The notes under the pieces were generated by a model that saw only the letters and a list, made by a program, of their open reading frames with translations, searched no databases and was not told the DNA's origin. From Notospermus geniculatus (taxonomy: Eukaryota > Nemertea > Pilidiophora > Heteronemertea > Lineidae): a stretch of DNA of 64,000 nucleotides. Location of the stretch: assembly GCA_002633025.1 (NCBI GenBank), contig NMRB01000304.1, positions 117,857-181,856 on the forward strand, written 5' to 3'. The translations under genes were made by a program, and so were the position numbers. Below, one piece after another: positions 1 to 11,700 of the stretch (its first letter is position 1; each line of letters begins with the position of its first letter).

Positions 1-339
1 TTGTATACTGAACATAAGAATATTTAGGCCACAGTGTACACCACCACATAAATAATTGGGCCTGTGATTGGGCTTCCAGTTCTGGCCTAGTGGTTACGTG
101 TGCAGATGGAGACCATTCATATAAAGGAATGCTGTTGGTGATTCTCTTCTTGTGGTATCATCTCGTCGTTCTCTGTCTTTCTGTCACATGATACTGAGGA
201 AGCTTTCATAGCCTTCATGAACGGAGTAGGCCTTGACGTCGTGCAGTTGCAGAGATATTTTATCCTGTGGAATCCGAAATCAGTTGCTGGGGACTAAAAA
301 TCATTGTCTTCCTCACCTGCATGGGGCCCGTTTTAGGTT

Positions 340-665
340 GAGTATCCATGGACTGTTCCCTTGTGTTGTGGCATTTTGTTCCCTTGTTCCGTGGACCTGA
401 TTGAGACCTGGGCCGACCGCACAGGAAGTCCAATAGTGCTTATTGGGGGGGGGGGTTAGTTAATGGGAAAATGCATTATAAACTTCTGATAGGCTCCGCT
501 AGCACTATCGCACTTTCTGTGCGGTCGGCCCTGGCCTTGTGCCCTATGGGAACGGCCAGTAAGCAAATCAGAGGCTCATGTTCTGACTAGACTGTGATGC
601 GTCACAAGGTCACAAGCGAACAGCGAACAGGGAACAAGGAAACATGCCACAAGGGAACGGCCTAT
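340..665. repeat. Nested inverted-repeat element
   Basis: An outer pair of diverged arms (about 345-395 and 605-660, built around 'gttcccttgt') encloses an inner, better-matched inverted repeat at 410-531. Each inner arm is about 30 bp and begins GGGCCGACCGCACAG. The inner loop carries 'taatgggaaaatgcatta', a loop word that recurs in other hairpins of this window. A related hairpin is at 47167-47298. It looks like a non-coding MITE-type element; no ORF is present. Confidence 0.7.
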
Positions 666-781
666 GGATACGCAGCCTTACATGCCCTTGCCAAGCCGCC
701 TTGCAAAGGCACAAGGTACAAGGCACCACGGCTTACTGTCCATGCAACGGACTGAAGAGCCAGGAAGGATAAAATCTCACA

Positions 782-854
782 TGGCCCGGGATTCGAACCC
801 GGGACCTGCCGCTTGCTAAGCGGACGTGATAACCACTCAGCTATCAGGGCTCGA
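782..854 (-). repeat. tRNA-derived SINE head or tRNA pseudogene
   Basis: On the minus strand an A-box-like TAGCTGAGTGGTTA, an anticodon arm with loop TTAGCAA (AGC, Ala-like) and a B box GGTTCGAATCC sit at tRNA spacing. The TpsiC arm is perfectly paired. The 5' GAGCCCT does not pair with the sequence after the TpsiC arm, so there is no acceptor stem and this is not a functional tRNA. Related heads are at 44551-44625 and 62155-62235. Confidence 0.7.
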
Positions 855-2436
855 AGTGATGAGTCGATTGATGTTAACGGCTCATCTCTGACGCCACAGC
901 AACAGCCTCCCAACGCATCAACAACCACTGTGTGACTGGTTGAGATACCATCCCAGCCTCCGCTAGCATCTGCAACAAGCGAATTGATTGCGCTCATCAT
1001 AATGGGGAGTGGTTTGAATTCCTGTCACAACCATCGCACAGTTTCATTAGCTTGAGTGAATATCGGATATTTCCACAGATTAGGTTTGGTAGGGAAGAGC
1101 ATCGCTGCACTTGGCAGACATTTCTGGCTGCCACCTTCTTGTGATCTGTTGGAAAGAACTCTGACAAGATTTGGAAGTATTCATTGCTGGACTTCGTGTT
1201 GTTTTGGTATTGACCGTGGATCTGTTGTCTCAAACCTTAGGCAACCACAGCACCAAGAAAGATTGGTGTAGGATGACACTCTGCTGGTTGAAAAGCCGTT
1301 TTTCTAAGATCTTGATCCATGCTTTCATACAAGAGGATCACAACCATACGTCTGCCCGCGTAATGGACATCTGACTTCATTCACTTCGCTAACCTTCCCT
1401 AACCCGACGACGTACACTTACGTGTGGATGCCCTGTAAATATCATTGATTTCTTCGTCTCGACGGCCGGCCGCTGTGGAAAGGAAGTCCGACAGAGGAGT
1501 TCTGCACTCGGAGGACGTATGATCACTCAGCTCAGCCATTTCAGGAACTGTCTTTTATACCCCCGGATTTCAGAATCTTGTGCAGCTCGGATTTCTAAAT
1601 CTCTGGGAAGCTATCAGGTGGCTCCATCTATCAAGGTTATCTTTCTGGACCTGATTTCATAAATGAATTGCAGCACTCCCTGTGTGCCTATTTCAATTAC
1701 CAATCTGAAGAAGCTGTTTGGGTGATTCGCGTTCGGAGGAACCCCTAGTGTGAATGTATCGTCTAGTGGCGCCATCTTTAGTGTTATCATTCGTTAGCCC
1801 TTTACTGGCCTCGCCTCCCGGGCATCGGACCAACGGAGATACAGGTTAGCATAGCAGGCTGATGAGCTTGAGTCAGTTAAATTTAGAACCAGGTGCAAGA
1901 CTAAGGTGAGTTGGCAGGGGTCAATGCTGGTTCATCTTTGGACGTTGTACTGGAATTTTGGTCTTGTTGGATTGGACGGACCTTTCGTGGGGTTTCAGTG
2001 TAACGTGACTACATTCTCTCATAATCCATGTGTGCATGAAATTATGTATTGGGCGATATAGTTGAGGTGAAACCAGTGACGCGAATCAGGTAGAACCTTC
2101 TCGTGCATCATGGACACTGCGTGTTAGACGTGTAAGAATTGGTTAGGAAAGCATTGGATCTTCGGCAAGCTTACCCTGACATGGACTAGAAAGACTGAGT
2201 TGTTGCAGCAAAGGGCTTCCAGAAGCTAATACATGTGGTACAGAAGGCTTTTCGTATTTTCGGTCCAACTTAGCATGAACTGTCGGAGTTACCTGTGACG
2301 TGTGAATCAACTTTCTCTGTGTAATTCAACACGTGGATGCATGGCGTCTGCCCGCCAAGTTTACGTGGAACGCATCCGTAGAACGGATTGGTCTTAAAGG
2401 TTGGTAATATCGCTGTAGCTACTCACCTACCCCAAG
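855..2436. other. Gene-poor stretch
   Basis: No ORF here has coding character or plausible splice sites joined to a recognisable family. It may hold upstream or intronic sequence of the candidate exon at 2437-2583. No clear repeat structure was seen. Confidence 0.4.
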
Positions 2437-2583
2437 ATGAAAATCGAGCTGAGATGCTTCCACAATCAGGAGAAGGCAGCGATGCCGATCACAAAGTCGG
2501 ATAAAGAGAAGGCTCCCGAGCCGGAGGAAGTAGAGAAAAAAGGCGCACGCGAGAAGGAGAAGGGCGCCGCCGACAAGAAGGAG
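2437..2583 (+). CDS. Possible first coding exon, charged and low-complexity, gene unknown
   Basis: An ATG in acceptable context (cccaagATGa) opens 49 codons that end exactly at a GTACGC donor in phase 0. A second in-frame ATG is at 2482. The peptide is extremely rich in Lys, Glu and Ala (for example KSDKEKAPEPEEVEKKGA), unlike the surrounding non-coding DNA, which suggests a disordered N-terminus. No downstream exon could be joined with confidence. CLK2 N-termini are Arg/Ser-rich, so it is probably not that gene's usual first exon. The K/E/A character resembles the starts of some proteasome regulatory subunits, but that is only a resemblance. It may also be a chance ORF. Confidence 0.3.
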
Positions 2584-3087
2584 GTACGCGTTGAGTCCGT
2601 GAGGCGGTGACACCGATTTGAGCCGATTTATTTCGTAATTCCGTGATTTCACGTCACTTTGTGAAACAAGGATTATTGTGTTTGTGTTGGATTATGTGGG
2701 ATTATCTCTTGTTGGTTCATTGTTTGAAATAGGGACGACCTAATTACCACCGAGGAGCTATTTTCTTGAAATTTAATTTCTCGAAATTTAATTTCCGTTG
2801 AATTGTTTGTGGAGGTATTCCTAATTGGGTGTAGGATTTAATATCAACATCGTTTTCTGCCTGAGAATTTATGGCACTGCAGTCTCTATCTCCATCAGCT
2901 GATGTATGTGTACAGATTAGGGATGTGGGGAGATCGTTTTTTGCTGAGATGTATGTATCATCCGTCCGTGGTGGGCCTACTCAGGGAGTTGTCAGTCCTT
3001 TTATGAGCAGTAAGAGGAGCGAGTTGTTGACAACGCTGGAGGTAGATCAAAATGCCTCCTTTACGTTGAGGAGCCAAGATACAGAAT

Positions 3088-3240
3088 AGCACAAAATTGA
3101 CACACAAAATGATAAAAAGCAAGAAGTCAATCTCCAGAATTCACAAATTTTCGACCCCAACCGGGGTCTTTTTCAAGTGGAACTTTACAATCTGAAACTC
3201 TAGAAAAGAGATTAACTCTAGAGTTTCAGATTGTAAAGCT
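3088..3240. repeat. Fold-back element with GACCCC-AACC-GGGGTC core
   Basis: Arms of 23 bp (3182-3204 and 3217-3239) form a hairpin. Beside them is the short palindrome GACCCCAACCGGGGTC and the word 'aattgacacacaaa'. The same words in the same order occur in the much longer palindrome at 30041-30277, so the two are one family. The flank at 3241-3271 (ttgaggagcattctaaaata) matches an arm of the hairpin at 17056-17173, implying insertion into an older hairpin. Confidence 0.75.
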
Positions 3241-5471
3241 TTATGTTGAGGAGCATTCTAAAATATGGGCCAATACGTTTTGAGACGGTACGGCTAAATC
3301 AGTGACTGAGTGGAATGAGTAAAGACGTGTTGACGTGCCGTACCAGCGAATCAAATTTGATTATCACAACCACCAGGACAAGAAGCGTAAATTGGTATCC
3401 AGACAACTCAATTATTGAAAATTGATGTTCTGCATGGATTTCAATTGGTGATAATTATCAAGATCGGGTCAATTAGTCTCCCGGTCTGGAAAGTGTCACT
3501 GTGCGGGCCTCATCGGAGTGCACGCTGTGATTTAGAGAGGTGAACATCATACTTGGTTGGGGGGAGGGGTTCGGCAGTGACCAGTGGTGGTTTCCCAGAT
3601 GAAAAATTGGTGGTCAATTGCAAACACTTCTTACAAGGTTCAAAATATCCTGGTCAGTTTCAAACATTTTCCAGAAAATGAGGGTGCTCCGGGGCATGGT
3701 GGGCCCTCCCAGTCCCAGTGCCAATTAAACCCCTTCTTCGTTTATTTGACCTGTCAATCCCCTTGGTCATCATCTGATGGCAGGGATCACATCATCTAGA
3801 CATACATGACATCAGGGCCTAACGGAAGAATTGATTAATACGCTACACAAAAAGTGACAGAACTTAATGGGTTAACAACCTATCATTGCATCCTGGATGA
3901 GTTGGTGGATCGCGGTGGTATGCCGTACATGTTCCCCTGATGATACATAAATTCCTTTGATATACAGCTACCTAGCAAACATATGTTCAGCATTGTACAA
4001 TGTTGGTGTAGGCTACTGCATCAGCTGAGAATCGCTAGAACCCAACTCAGAGTAATGGCATGAGTGTTGTGGGTTTCTTTGGTGAGTGTAAAAGAAGGTA
4101 TGCTTTGCTGGGGTACGAATAATAACAAGTTTCTAAGGTGAAAGACGTAGCTTCCTACTGACTCGAACTCACGGACCCTCGCATAAGGCATCAATCGCCA
4201 GCACTCAGGGGCAGCACGCCTTTGCTTGGGTAGACAGTGAAGGAGCTTCAGGCAAACTCTCCGACTCCCAAGAGGCAGTGACTGAGGTCCGTCTGGTTGT
4301 GGTTTGTTCACTTTAACTATCTTTTCCTTGCTGGCAGCCTTCTGTACACATACATCAGCTTAGGGAAGTCCAGATTGATCAGTGATCAGATATTAGTTGG
4401 TCAACCCCGAGGTGTCTTATGACCCTGAAATAGTTCGGAAGTAGGCCTTGTGTTAATTGAAATCATGACAGGAATTGGGGATACATGAAGAATTTAATCA
4501 TGTCTTTCTAATGAGGGAATTATTGATGACCTTCGTTGACTTGGATTGAAATGTCCCGTAGAACTGAACAGGCATTCATGAACTCGTGGCCTCTCGATTC
4601 TCCGGAGGCCAGTTAGCGTGGTTAGTGATTCATTTGATAGGCCTACTACCCTCATCCCCAGGACCTGAGAGTGTGGTACATGGATGGAGAATGTGGCCTA
4701 AAGCTGGTAGTGGAGGTGGCAGCATGTTCAAATTCATCATGAGATCATCTCTCTGGCGTGACGTGTCCTCTAAAGCAGGGTTCATTGGCACACGGATTTT
4801 GTCCGATTCAGATCTGTAAAAATAGATCTAATTGACTTTTACGTTGTTGTATCTGGAAAATTAGTGGCAAACGGATTGGAAACGGACCGGATCCATGTGC
4901 AAATGAATCACACTCAAAGCTGGCAGCGCACATATAAAATTTGTGTCTGCAAGATTGGAAATTGTGTCTTGACATGAAACTTTCTGACATGACGTAGTTC
5001 AGGTTTCGCAGGCATGGCTTGATGATCTCACCAAGATATCATAATATGCGTGCTACCAAAAATATTTGGTGCTACCAGCTTAAGATAACCCATAATTGTC
5101 AGTTGCCTCTTTCTACAGTGTCTCAGCCCAGTGTGCCACACTCTCAACTGACTCTCGTCTGTAGGCCTACTCCATGAAGTCGTGGTGGGACATGTGTGGT
5201 ATGCAAGCCGCTCCAGCAAAGCGGACACTTGTCACAACCCGAGGAAAGGGTTAACGACCTTGCAGCACAACAGCTGAAATGTACGTTGGCACGGGTTTAC
5301 AATAGTAGTGGACAGCAATGATAATAGTTGAGTAAACTGATGACCAGTGATGATCACTCGTGTCAAGCGTCTGCTTTTGCTGGAGCGGCTCACATGTTAT
5401 TGGTCTTCTTCATGTGTCTGAAAATGACACTGCCACTGGATACATGTATCTGACAGTGAACGACAAATTGG

Positions 5472-5655
5472 TTGTCCGGGCGCCCGGGACAACTGATTTT
5501 CCCAAACGGACAAGCCATTTCCTCCGATCAGTTGTCCATGGACAACAGCCATGAGAGCAACTTTATCATGAAATGCTTAACATTTAGGCCTACGGGCAAT
5601 CAACGTTTGATGCGGACAACCAAATTCTGGAATTCAGGTTGTCCGTGGACAACCA
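5472..5655. repeat. Cluster of three GTTGTCC...GGACAAC palindromes
   Basis: Perfect or near-perfect palindromes GTTGTCC-N-GGACAAC occur near 5472, 5531 and 5638. The arms are constant and the centres vary (gggcgccc, at, gt). Extra half sites (GGACAA) lie near 5509 and 5619. No ORF is supported here. They could be remnants of a fold-back element or a cluster of dyad-symmetric protein sites. Confidence 0.55.
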
Positions 5656-6177
5656 GCAAAAAAACTGATTTGTCGTTCTCTGGAATCTGAATAGGTACTT
5701 TAAAATCTGGCCAGTCTGGGCACTTGTTCCAACGTCGTGATGACGACAACAGTCAACCAATCATATCCACATTCTTGACATACTCTTCCAGTTTACGTAG
5801 TCAGTCATATTGATTTGATCGTGAGCTATGAAATACCGAAGGATTTGATTTATCCTCTGAGCTCGTCCTCTTGTCACTGATAAGTTGTCAGGCATCGATT
5901 TTCATGAAAATAGACACGTTTTTGTGTCCTTCGAGATTGGTTCAAATTGAGTGAATCAATCTCGGATGAACTCTTGACAAACGAACATGGGATGCCCTGC
6001 TGCAGACATTTCAAGGATTCTCTGATGAAATCATGTTGTTGAGTGCCCAATAGGTGGCAGCACGAATCCTTCCAATATTGTAACAGCGGTGAAAGGGCCG
6101 CCATCAGTGCTCTCCCTGCCCGGATGTCTATTCCGGGTTGCCTACTGCCAGTGTCTTCAAATCCTAGCTCCATAAAT

Positions 6178-6308
6178 AGGGACTTTTGGCAAGGCTTCAT
6201 ATCGGGGTTCCGTATCATGTATGACGTACAAGTTTAATGGAAAATGCATTAGCTGGATACGTCATACGTGACACAGATCGACGATACGGGGCCTTGCCAA
6301 AAGTCCCT
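6178..6308. repeat. Short inverted-repeat (MITE-like) element
   Basis: The arms AGGGACTTTTGGCAAGGC and GCCTTGCCAAAAGTCCCT are perfect 18-bp reverse complements. The interior is also largely self-complementary around 'gtatgacgta'. The loop carries 'taatggaaaatgcatta', shared with the hairpins at 410-531 and 38251-38637. Confidence 0.8.
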
Positions 6309-7435
6309 TACTTCACTTGTACTCATCCCTCCAAGTCAAATTCATGATCAGACGACGTCACATCCTAATTTATGCTGAAACACACGCTTGACAAACAGGG
6401 CCTAGTTAAATACACTTATGAAATACGGTATCAATCTGGGCATTTAGAGGTGGAAAATTTGGGTATATAGAATGAAATTAGGAAAAGCTGGTTGAAGAAG
6501 AACTGTGTTCTGTGTGTAGGGTAAGAGGAGGTTTTGCAGGTAAAAAATTTCACATTTTCTTGTCTCTCATTCGATTATGCTTCATCCCGTCTCACCACCC
6601 CTTCATATTTGCATTGCCTGTATTTTGCATATATTATTCCATATATTTGCATATGATTTGCATAAATGTTGATTTTGCGATGCCTTGCTCTTTATAATGG
6701 CTATGACCCATGTGCGGTCGAAATACCACCTGACAATCTGATTGGTTGTGCTACATCAACGACAATGTGTACGTCAACAACAACTACAACATCAACATAA
6801 ACGAAATCTGGACGTCAATATGGAAACGGAATGGTATTGGAAATGGTGCCTGCGACGCGGTGATCATGACGACGCGATGGTGTGATGTGATTGGTTACTG
6901 GTGGTCAACAGAGTCGAGATAACAGTGAAAGATCGCCATCTATTGACGACGATGAGGAAGGACATCTGATATATCGACCGGGAGATCTTCTGCAAGCTAG
7001 ATGTACACACATTTTCGTAACGTTGATGTTCTTTAAAATATGATATTCATTTTCAGTCTTCTTGGTTCCTCCCGTCTGTTTCAACTACTGGTTGCCCCCC
7101 CGACAAACCAGCATGCTTACTTCTAAGTGTAACATGCTAATCTTGTAGCTTGTCCAATCAGAGGAGCTGTATGATTGCCAAAGCTCTTTCCCTGGCTGTG
7201 ATTGGCTGAGGTTGAGCATCACGTGATGTTCAGTGTCTCCTGATTCGTTAGAGAGACCTTATATGATCCCTGATTGGTTGAAACGTAACCTGCGAGTCAG
7301 TGATTGGTCCATGAATTGCATTGTCAATGTTGACCTTCAACACCATCTATCCTGAGTCAACCCTATTCCTTTTCTCTTCTGGACCTGACCTAAAAAACAT
7401 CTTGCCAAATCCCCCTGCCCCTATTCCATTCCTCT

Positions 7436-7544
7436 GGGTCCATATTCATAAACATACTTAAGTCAAAGTGTGGTACTTATCTGTTGTGTTGAACAAAGGA
7501 TAAGTGCCACACTTAGACTTAAGTAGGTTTATGAATATGGGCCC
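7436..7544. repeat. Hairpin element with GGGTCCATATTCATAAAC tip
   Basis: Two arms of about 48 bp are near-perfect reverse complements around a short loop. The terminal bases (GGGYC-TATTCATAAA) resemble those of the hairpins at 27063, 41681 and 16047, although the inner arm sequence (cttaagtc, agtgtgg) is unique to this copy. No coding capacity. Confidence 0.8.
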
Positions 7545-7619
7545 AGAAGTGTAACCAAGAAATAGCTAAAGAACAGTAGGTCACGTTCTACTGGGATTTG
7601 AACCCACCGCGACCTCCAT

Positions 7620-7736
7620 TAGGCTGAGTTTACATCGAGGCACACGTGACATCAACACGCAGGCGAACAATGGCTTCACAAAGAATTCATCGCCGGCGTG
7701 TTCGTGTCGCATGTGCCTCGATGTAAACTTAGCCTA
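7620..7736. repeat. Inverted-repeat element, TAGGCTgAGTTTACATCGAGG arms
   Basis: The left arm beginning TAGGCTGAGTTTACATCGAG and the right arm ending CTCGATGTAAACTTAGCCTA are reverse complements over about 25 bp. The complementarity continues inward through GGCACA(C/T)G.GAC and the ACACGC and CGTGTT blocks. Non-coding. Confidence 0.75.
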
Positions 7737-8768
7737 ATTGTACACCATCACTTTTGTGAACTGGCCAATTCCCACAAACCTACCCTACTTGTTGAGCTGA
7801 TTGTTCAGGAACAGATCTGTTCATGAAGCTTTCCCTTGAAAACTGCAAAACTTGATCAGGAACAATGGAATAATGCCACCAAAGGTGAAACAGATTGCCA
7901 TCTCATGTTCTCTCTACCCCCAAAATCTGCTCTTATGTCAAAAGCATGCCTCGCTGACGACAAACAAAATTGCAACTCAATGGGGTCATACTCAGTTCTG
8001 CCTGTCAAAGTCAGTGGTTGAATGTATGGCTTGGCTGTCTTGGTTTGTGACAGAAAAAATATTTGCCCCCCAGGAATCAAACCTGGTCAGGGAAGTACAA
8101 GCAATATGCTACCCCCTCCCTCTTACTTCTACTACAAATTGGCCCGTCCCTTCTTAGCCCCTTCCAAGATCCCTTCCTTCACCCCTGCCCCTGCCCTACT
8201 CTGTCCATTTTCACTACCCCCCCCCCCCCNAAACGTGATGTGGAGCTCTTGGAGAACTTGGAGCTGTCGTATCCTGTATAACGTGGAGAATGTCTTGTAG
8301 AGTGTACTGGAGTGTAGAATGTGCACTTCGGTCTAGAGAGAGAGTTTGTACTGACAATGGAGAGTGGGAATAAACACTTAGATTGTCTGTTAGTACGTCA
8401 AGTGTTCCCAAAAACCCTTCTCATATTTGTACGCCCCGACATTCAATAACAAATCTTTCTGCACATTTTCAGGGGAAGTGTTAGTCGGTGAGAATCCTAG
8501 ATGTGTGCACCTACCTTGGGGTTGTGCGTTCTGAAACCGCCACCCCTGACCCCTAGTGGGCCTAGAATCCTTTTCCTTCAACCCTGAGGACAAGTGATTG
8601 ACTTTGGGGTAAAACCTGACATCCACATGGGCTGCCTATAGACTTGAAGTTGAGCTCCTTCTCTGATACCACCTCCCCAAACGGCTGGTGTACATACCCT
8701 TGGATTCTCTCCGACTGGCGAGACCTCAGTAAGATCGGGTTGTAATGCTATCGGCGCGTCTATTTCAG

Positions 8769-11700
8769 ATGAAGTGGTGCGCACTCTTGGTGAAGGGACA
8801 TTCGGAAAGGTCGTGGAGGTCAAGGACAAAGAAAGGTGAGTGGTTGAACGTGTGATTTTGCGCGGCAATTCTGGTGTTCAGACATCATGCCAAGTACCAG
8901 CAAAGACAGCGGTTTAAATAAAAGATCTCAGCATATGACGTCAGAAGTTCGATACCATTGATTCAGTGACTGCTGGCACATTGAGCTGGTCAAGCGGGCG
9001 ATGGCCACAAAAGTTTAGGTAAAATAATTGTCTAGATGTGTTTGGTAATGTTACTGGATGCTTGGACAGTGAATAGCCACAACGTCATGTGGGAGAACTA
9101 GTAAGCACCATCTTTATTGGACTGGTCTGTTCTGTTCTAAGTGTTATTCAACATCCATCAAATGCCTGAGCAGACGTTCTTGGCAAGTGTGCAACTCTAA
9201 ACAGGATGGAACAAGTCATACCTAACATACACGATACTCTCTGTGCCTTGGTAATGGAACACAGCATAAACATCCTGGTGAAATTGAAATAAATGCGACG
9301 TGCCAATTTTGAGCGCTGGTATGATGATTACGTCGTGGTAAATGGACCTGGGCCTGGATTGTTTTGGCCACAACGTGCATGGAAGTCACTTCAGTCCAGT
9401 TTGTAACTGTAGTCACTTCGGTAACTTCATTTTCTGTCCTTGTACCATACTAGAAATGCATTATTGGTCAGTTGTGTTGTATGAGGAAGTCTTGTTTTTA
9501 TCGGGCATTTGCAACGGGAGAAAACTTGTAGCCAAAGACAGATCATGGGAGACCGTCGCATCGGTACCAAAATATGTCTTGGGCGGTGATGGAGGTGCCT
9601 CCTTGCCGCACGCATTGACCCGTCTTTTCCCTATCAGTTCAGGTCAACAGTCTCCCAGCTCCCAGCTCATCTACGGTGCAGCGATCATGGCGATGTTGCA
9701 TCCATGAATACTAACCAACAACATCTTCTGATTCCATTTCTTCTTCACAGCCCACTCGAGAACACAAGTTATTTTCAGAATGGTATTCAAGTCGTCTACC
9801 TGTACGAATACTTTCTCTCCGCTCAAACTTATTTTGTAATTGCTCGAGGCTGCTGTACTCATCTGTAACTTTGTTTACTGGTATACAGAGCTCAGTCATT
9901 TTGAGGTACATGTATATGAGTTGCCTACACAGTTTGGGGGTTCGCAGTGGAGAATTTTTGTCTTGACATCAAATGTTTCTCTCCTTGCAGAAATGGCCAA
10001 CCGCTAGCACTGAAGATCATCAAAAACGTGGAGAAATACCGTGAAGCTGCCAAACTAGAAATCAATGTGCTAGAAAAAATAATGAGCAAAGACCCAGATG
10101 GAAAACAGTAAGTACAGATCCACACATCAAAAATGTGACCCGTTCTGACAAAACCAGCCGATTCTCTGCCAAACCATTCCAATATAAACACCGTGACTTG
10201 ACTCAGAAGATCAGAACATTCCTGTGTGCACCCTCCTAGGGTCCGGTTGCACAAAAGTTAAAAATCACTGTTAGTTTATCTTGACGTTAACTTATCCCAA
10301 AATGTTAGTTTTGTAAGTTAAAACAAAGTTAAGGATTTAACAGGGAAAATTAAATTAACAGACTTTTATCTTTTCAACTTTTTGTGCAACCGGCCACTGC
10401 TCTGGGCCATCCTCCCACAGCAGGGCTTTGGTCTCGTTCCTCTTCATACACTCCACACAAGTTTGTGTGAGTGGATGAAGAGGAGCGAGGTGAAAACCCC
10501 TGCTGTTGGAGGATGGCTCTGGACTCACTGTTCTCATTCTCTATTCTCATGACGTTTGTTTTCCAGTCTGTGTGTGCGGATGTTGGACTGGTTCGACTAC
10601 CATGGACACATGTGTTTAGCATTTGATATCCTTGGACTCAGCGTCTTTGACTTCCTCGTAAGTAGACATGTTAGGAAGAGCCCGGTGGTGAAGTGGTTCG
10701 GGTCTCCGACTAATGGTCAGAGGGTCCCGGGTTCGAATCTCACTGGGCGTGAGACTCAGGGCAGGTCCCTTCACCTCCCTTACCTCACTCTACCCAGGTG
10801 TATAAATGGTTACCGGTCAGAAATGCTCTGATTGTAGTGCTGTAGTCTGAGTTCTACTTTTAACTTAACTCATGATCAAGAGGCCATGGCTTTGATTGAA
10901 AACGTAGTATTGTCAGTATCTATCAAGATGGCTGCCTCGGCCTCAAGAATGTTGTCAAATACAAGTGAAATCTTCTGTTTCCAGAAAGACAATGGATACC
11001 AGCCCTACCCATTACCACAAGTACGACACATGGCATACCAAATGTGTTATGCAGTGAAATGTAAGTATGTTTTAACAGGTGACTTACCAAGTTATTTATT
11101 TCCGTTTTTACTTTACTTGCCTTGTGTTCAGTCACTGATTATTGCTCCTTTTCTTTTCAGTTTTACATGAAATGCACCTCACTCACACAGATCTGAAACC
11201 TGAGAATATTCTCTTTGTGAAGTCAGATTATGACGTCACGTATAATACAAAAAAGGTGAGTCAGGAGTGAAACTCCAATCTTATGTCATGTGCGACCCAT
11301 CAAATGTTTCATCTATATCTTCATCTACGTTCACTGACCTTGAGTCTTGAGAATTGATCCATCAGGGTTTCCGCCAGAGGGTAAAATGGGTAAAATTCTG
11401 TTCCCTTAAATTTTTCCAGGGTACGGATCCGTACCCTCTAAAACGTTGGGTAACCATTTTTCCATGACATGCCGGACGAAACCAAACAACCAGCATGACC
11501 AGCGCGGGGATTTTATGCTTCAAAATATGCCTAAAATGGCACCAAACATCATTTAAACCTTTTAAAAAATCGAAAACATTTTTTTTCAAAAAAAAAAAAT
11601 TTTCAAAAAATTTTTTCAAAAAAATTTTTCTTCAAAAAAACTTTTTCAAACAAAATTTTTTTTGTCCGTACCCTCATTTTTTTTTCTGGCGGAAACCCTG

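Larger units (their letters stand above)
2584..8768. other. Non-coding stretch upstream of the CLK2 kinase exons, repeat-rich
   Basis: No coding exon could be supported between the candidate exon at 2437 and the first kinase exon at 8769. The region holds fold-back elements (3088-3240, 6178-6308, 7436-7544, 7620-7736), three GTTGTCC palindromes (5472-5655), tRNA B-box-like pieces on the minus strand near 4160, 7590 and 8070, and a poly-C run ending in an N at 8230. The missing CLK2 N-terminal exons could lie in that gap or left of the window. Confidence 0.5.

Noticed and set aside
782-854. A functional tRNA-Ala gene
   Set aside because: A box, anticodon arm and B box are present, but the acceptor stem does not pair and similar heads occur elsewhere, as expected of a SINE.
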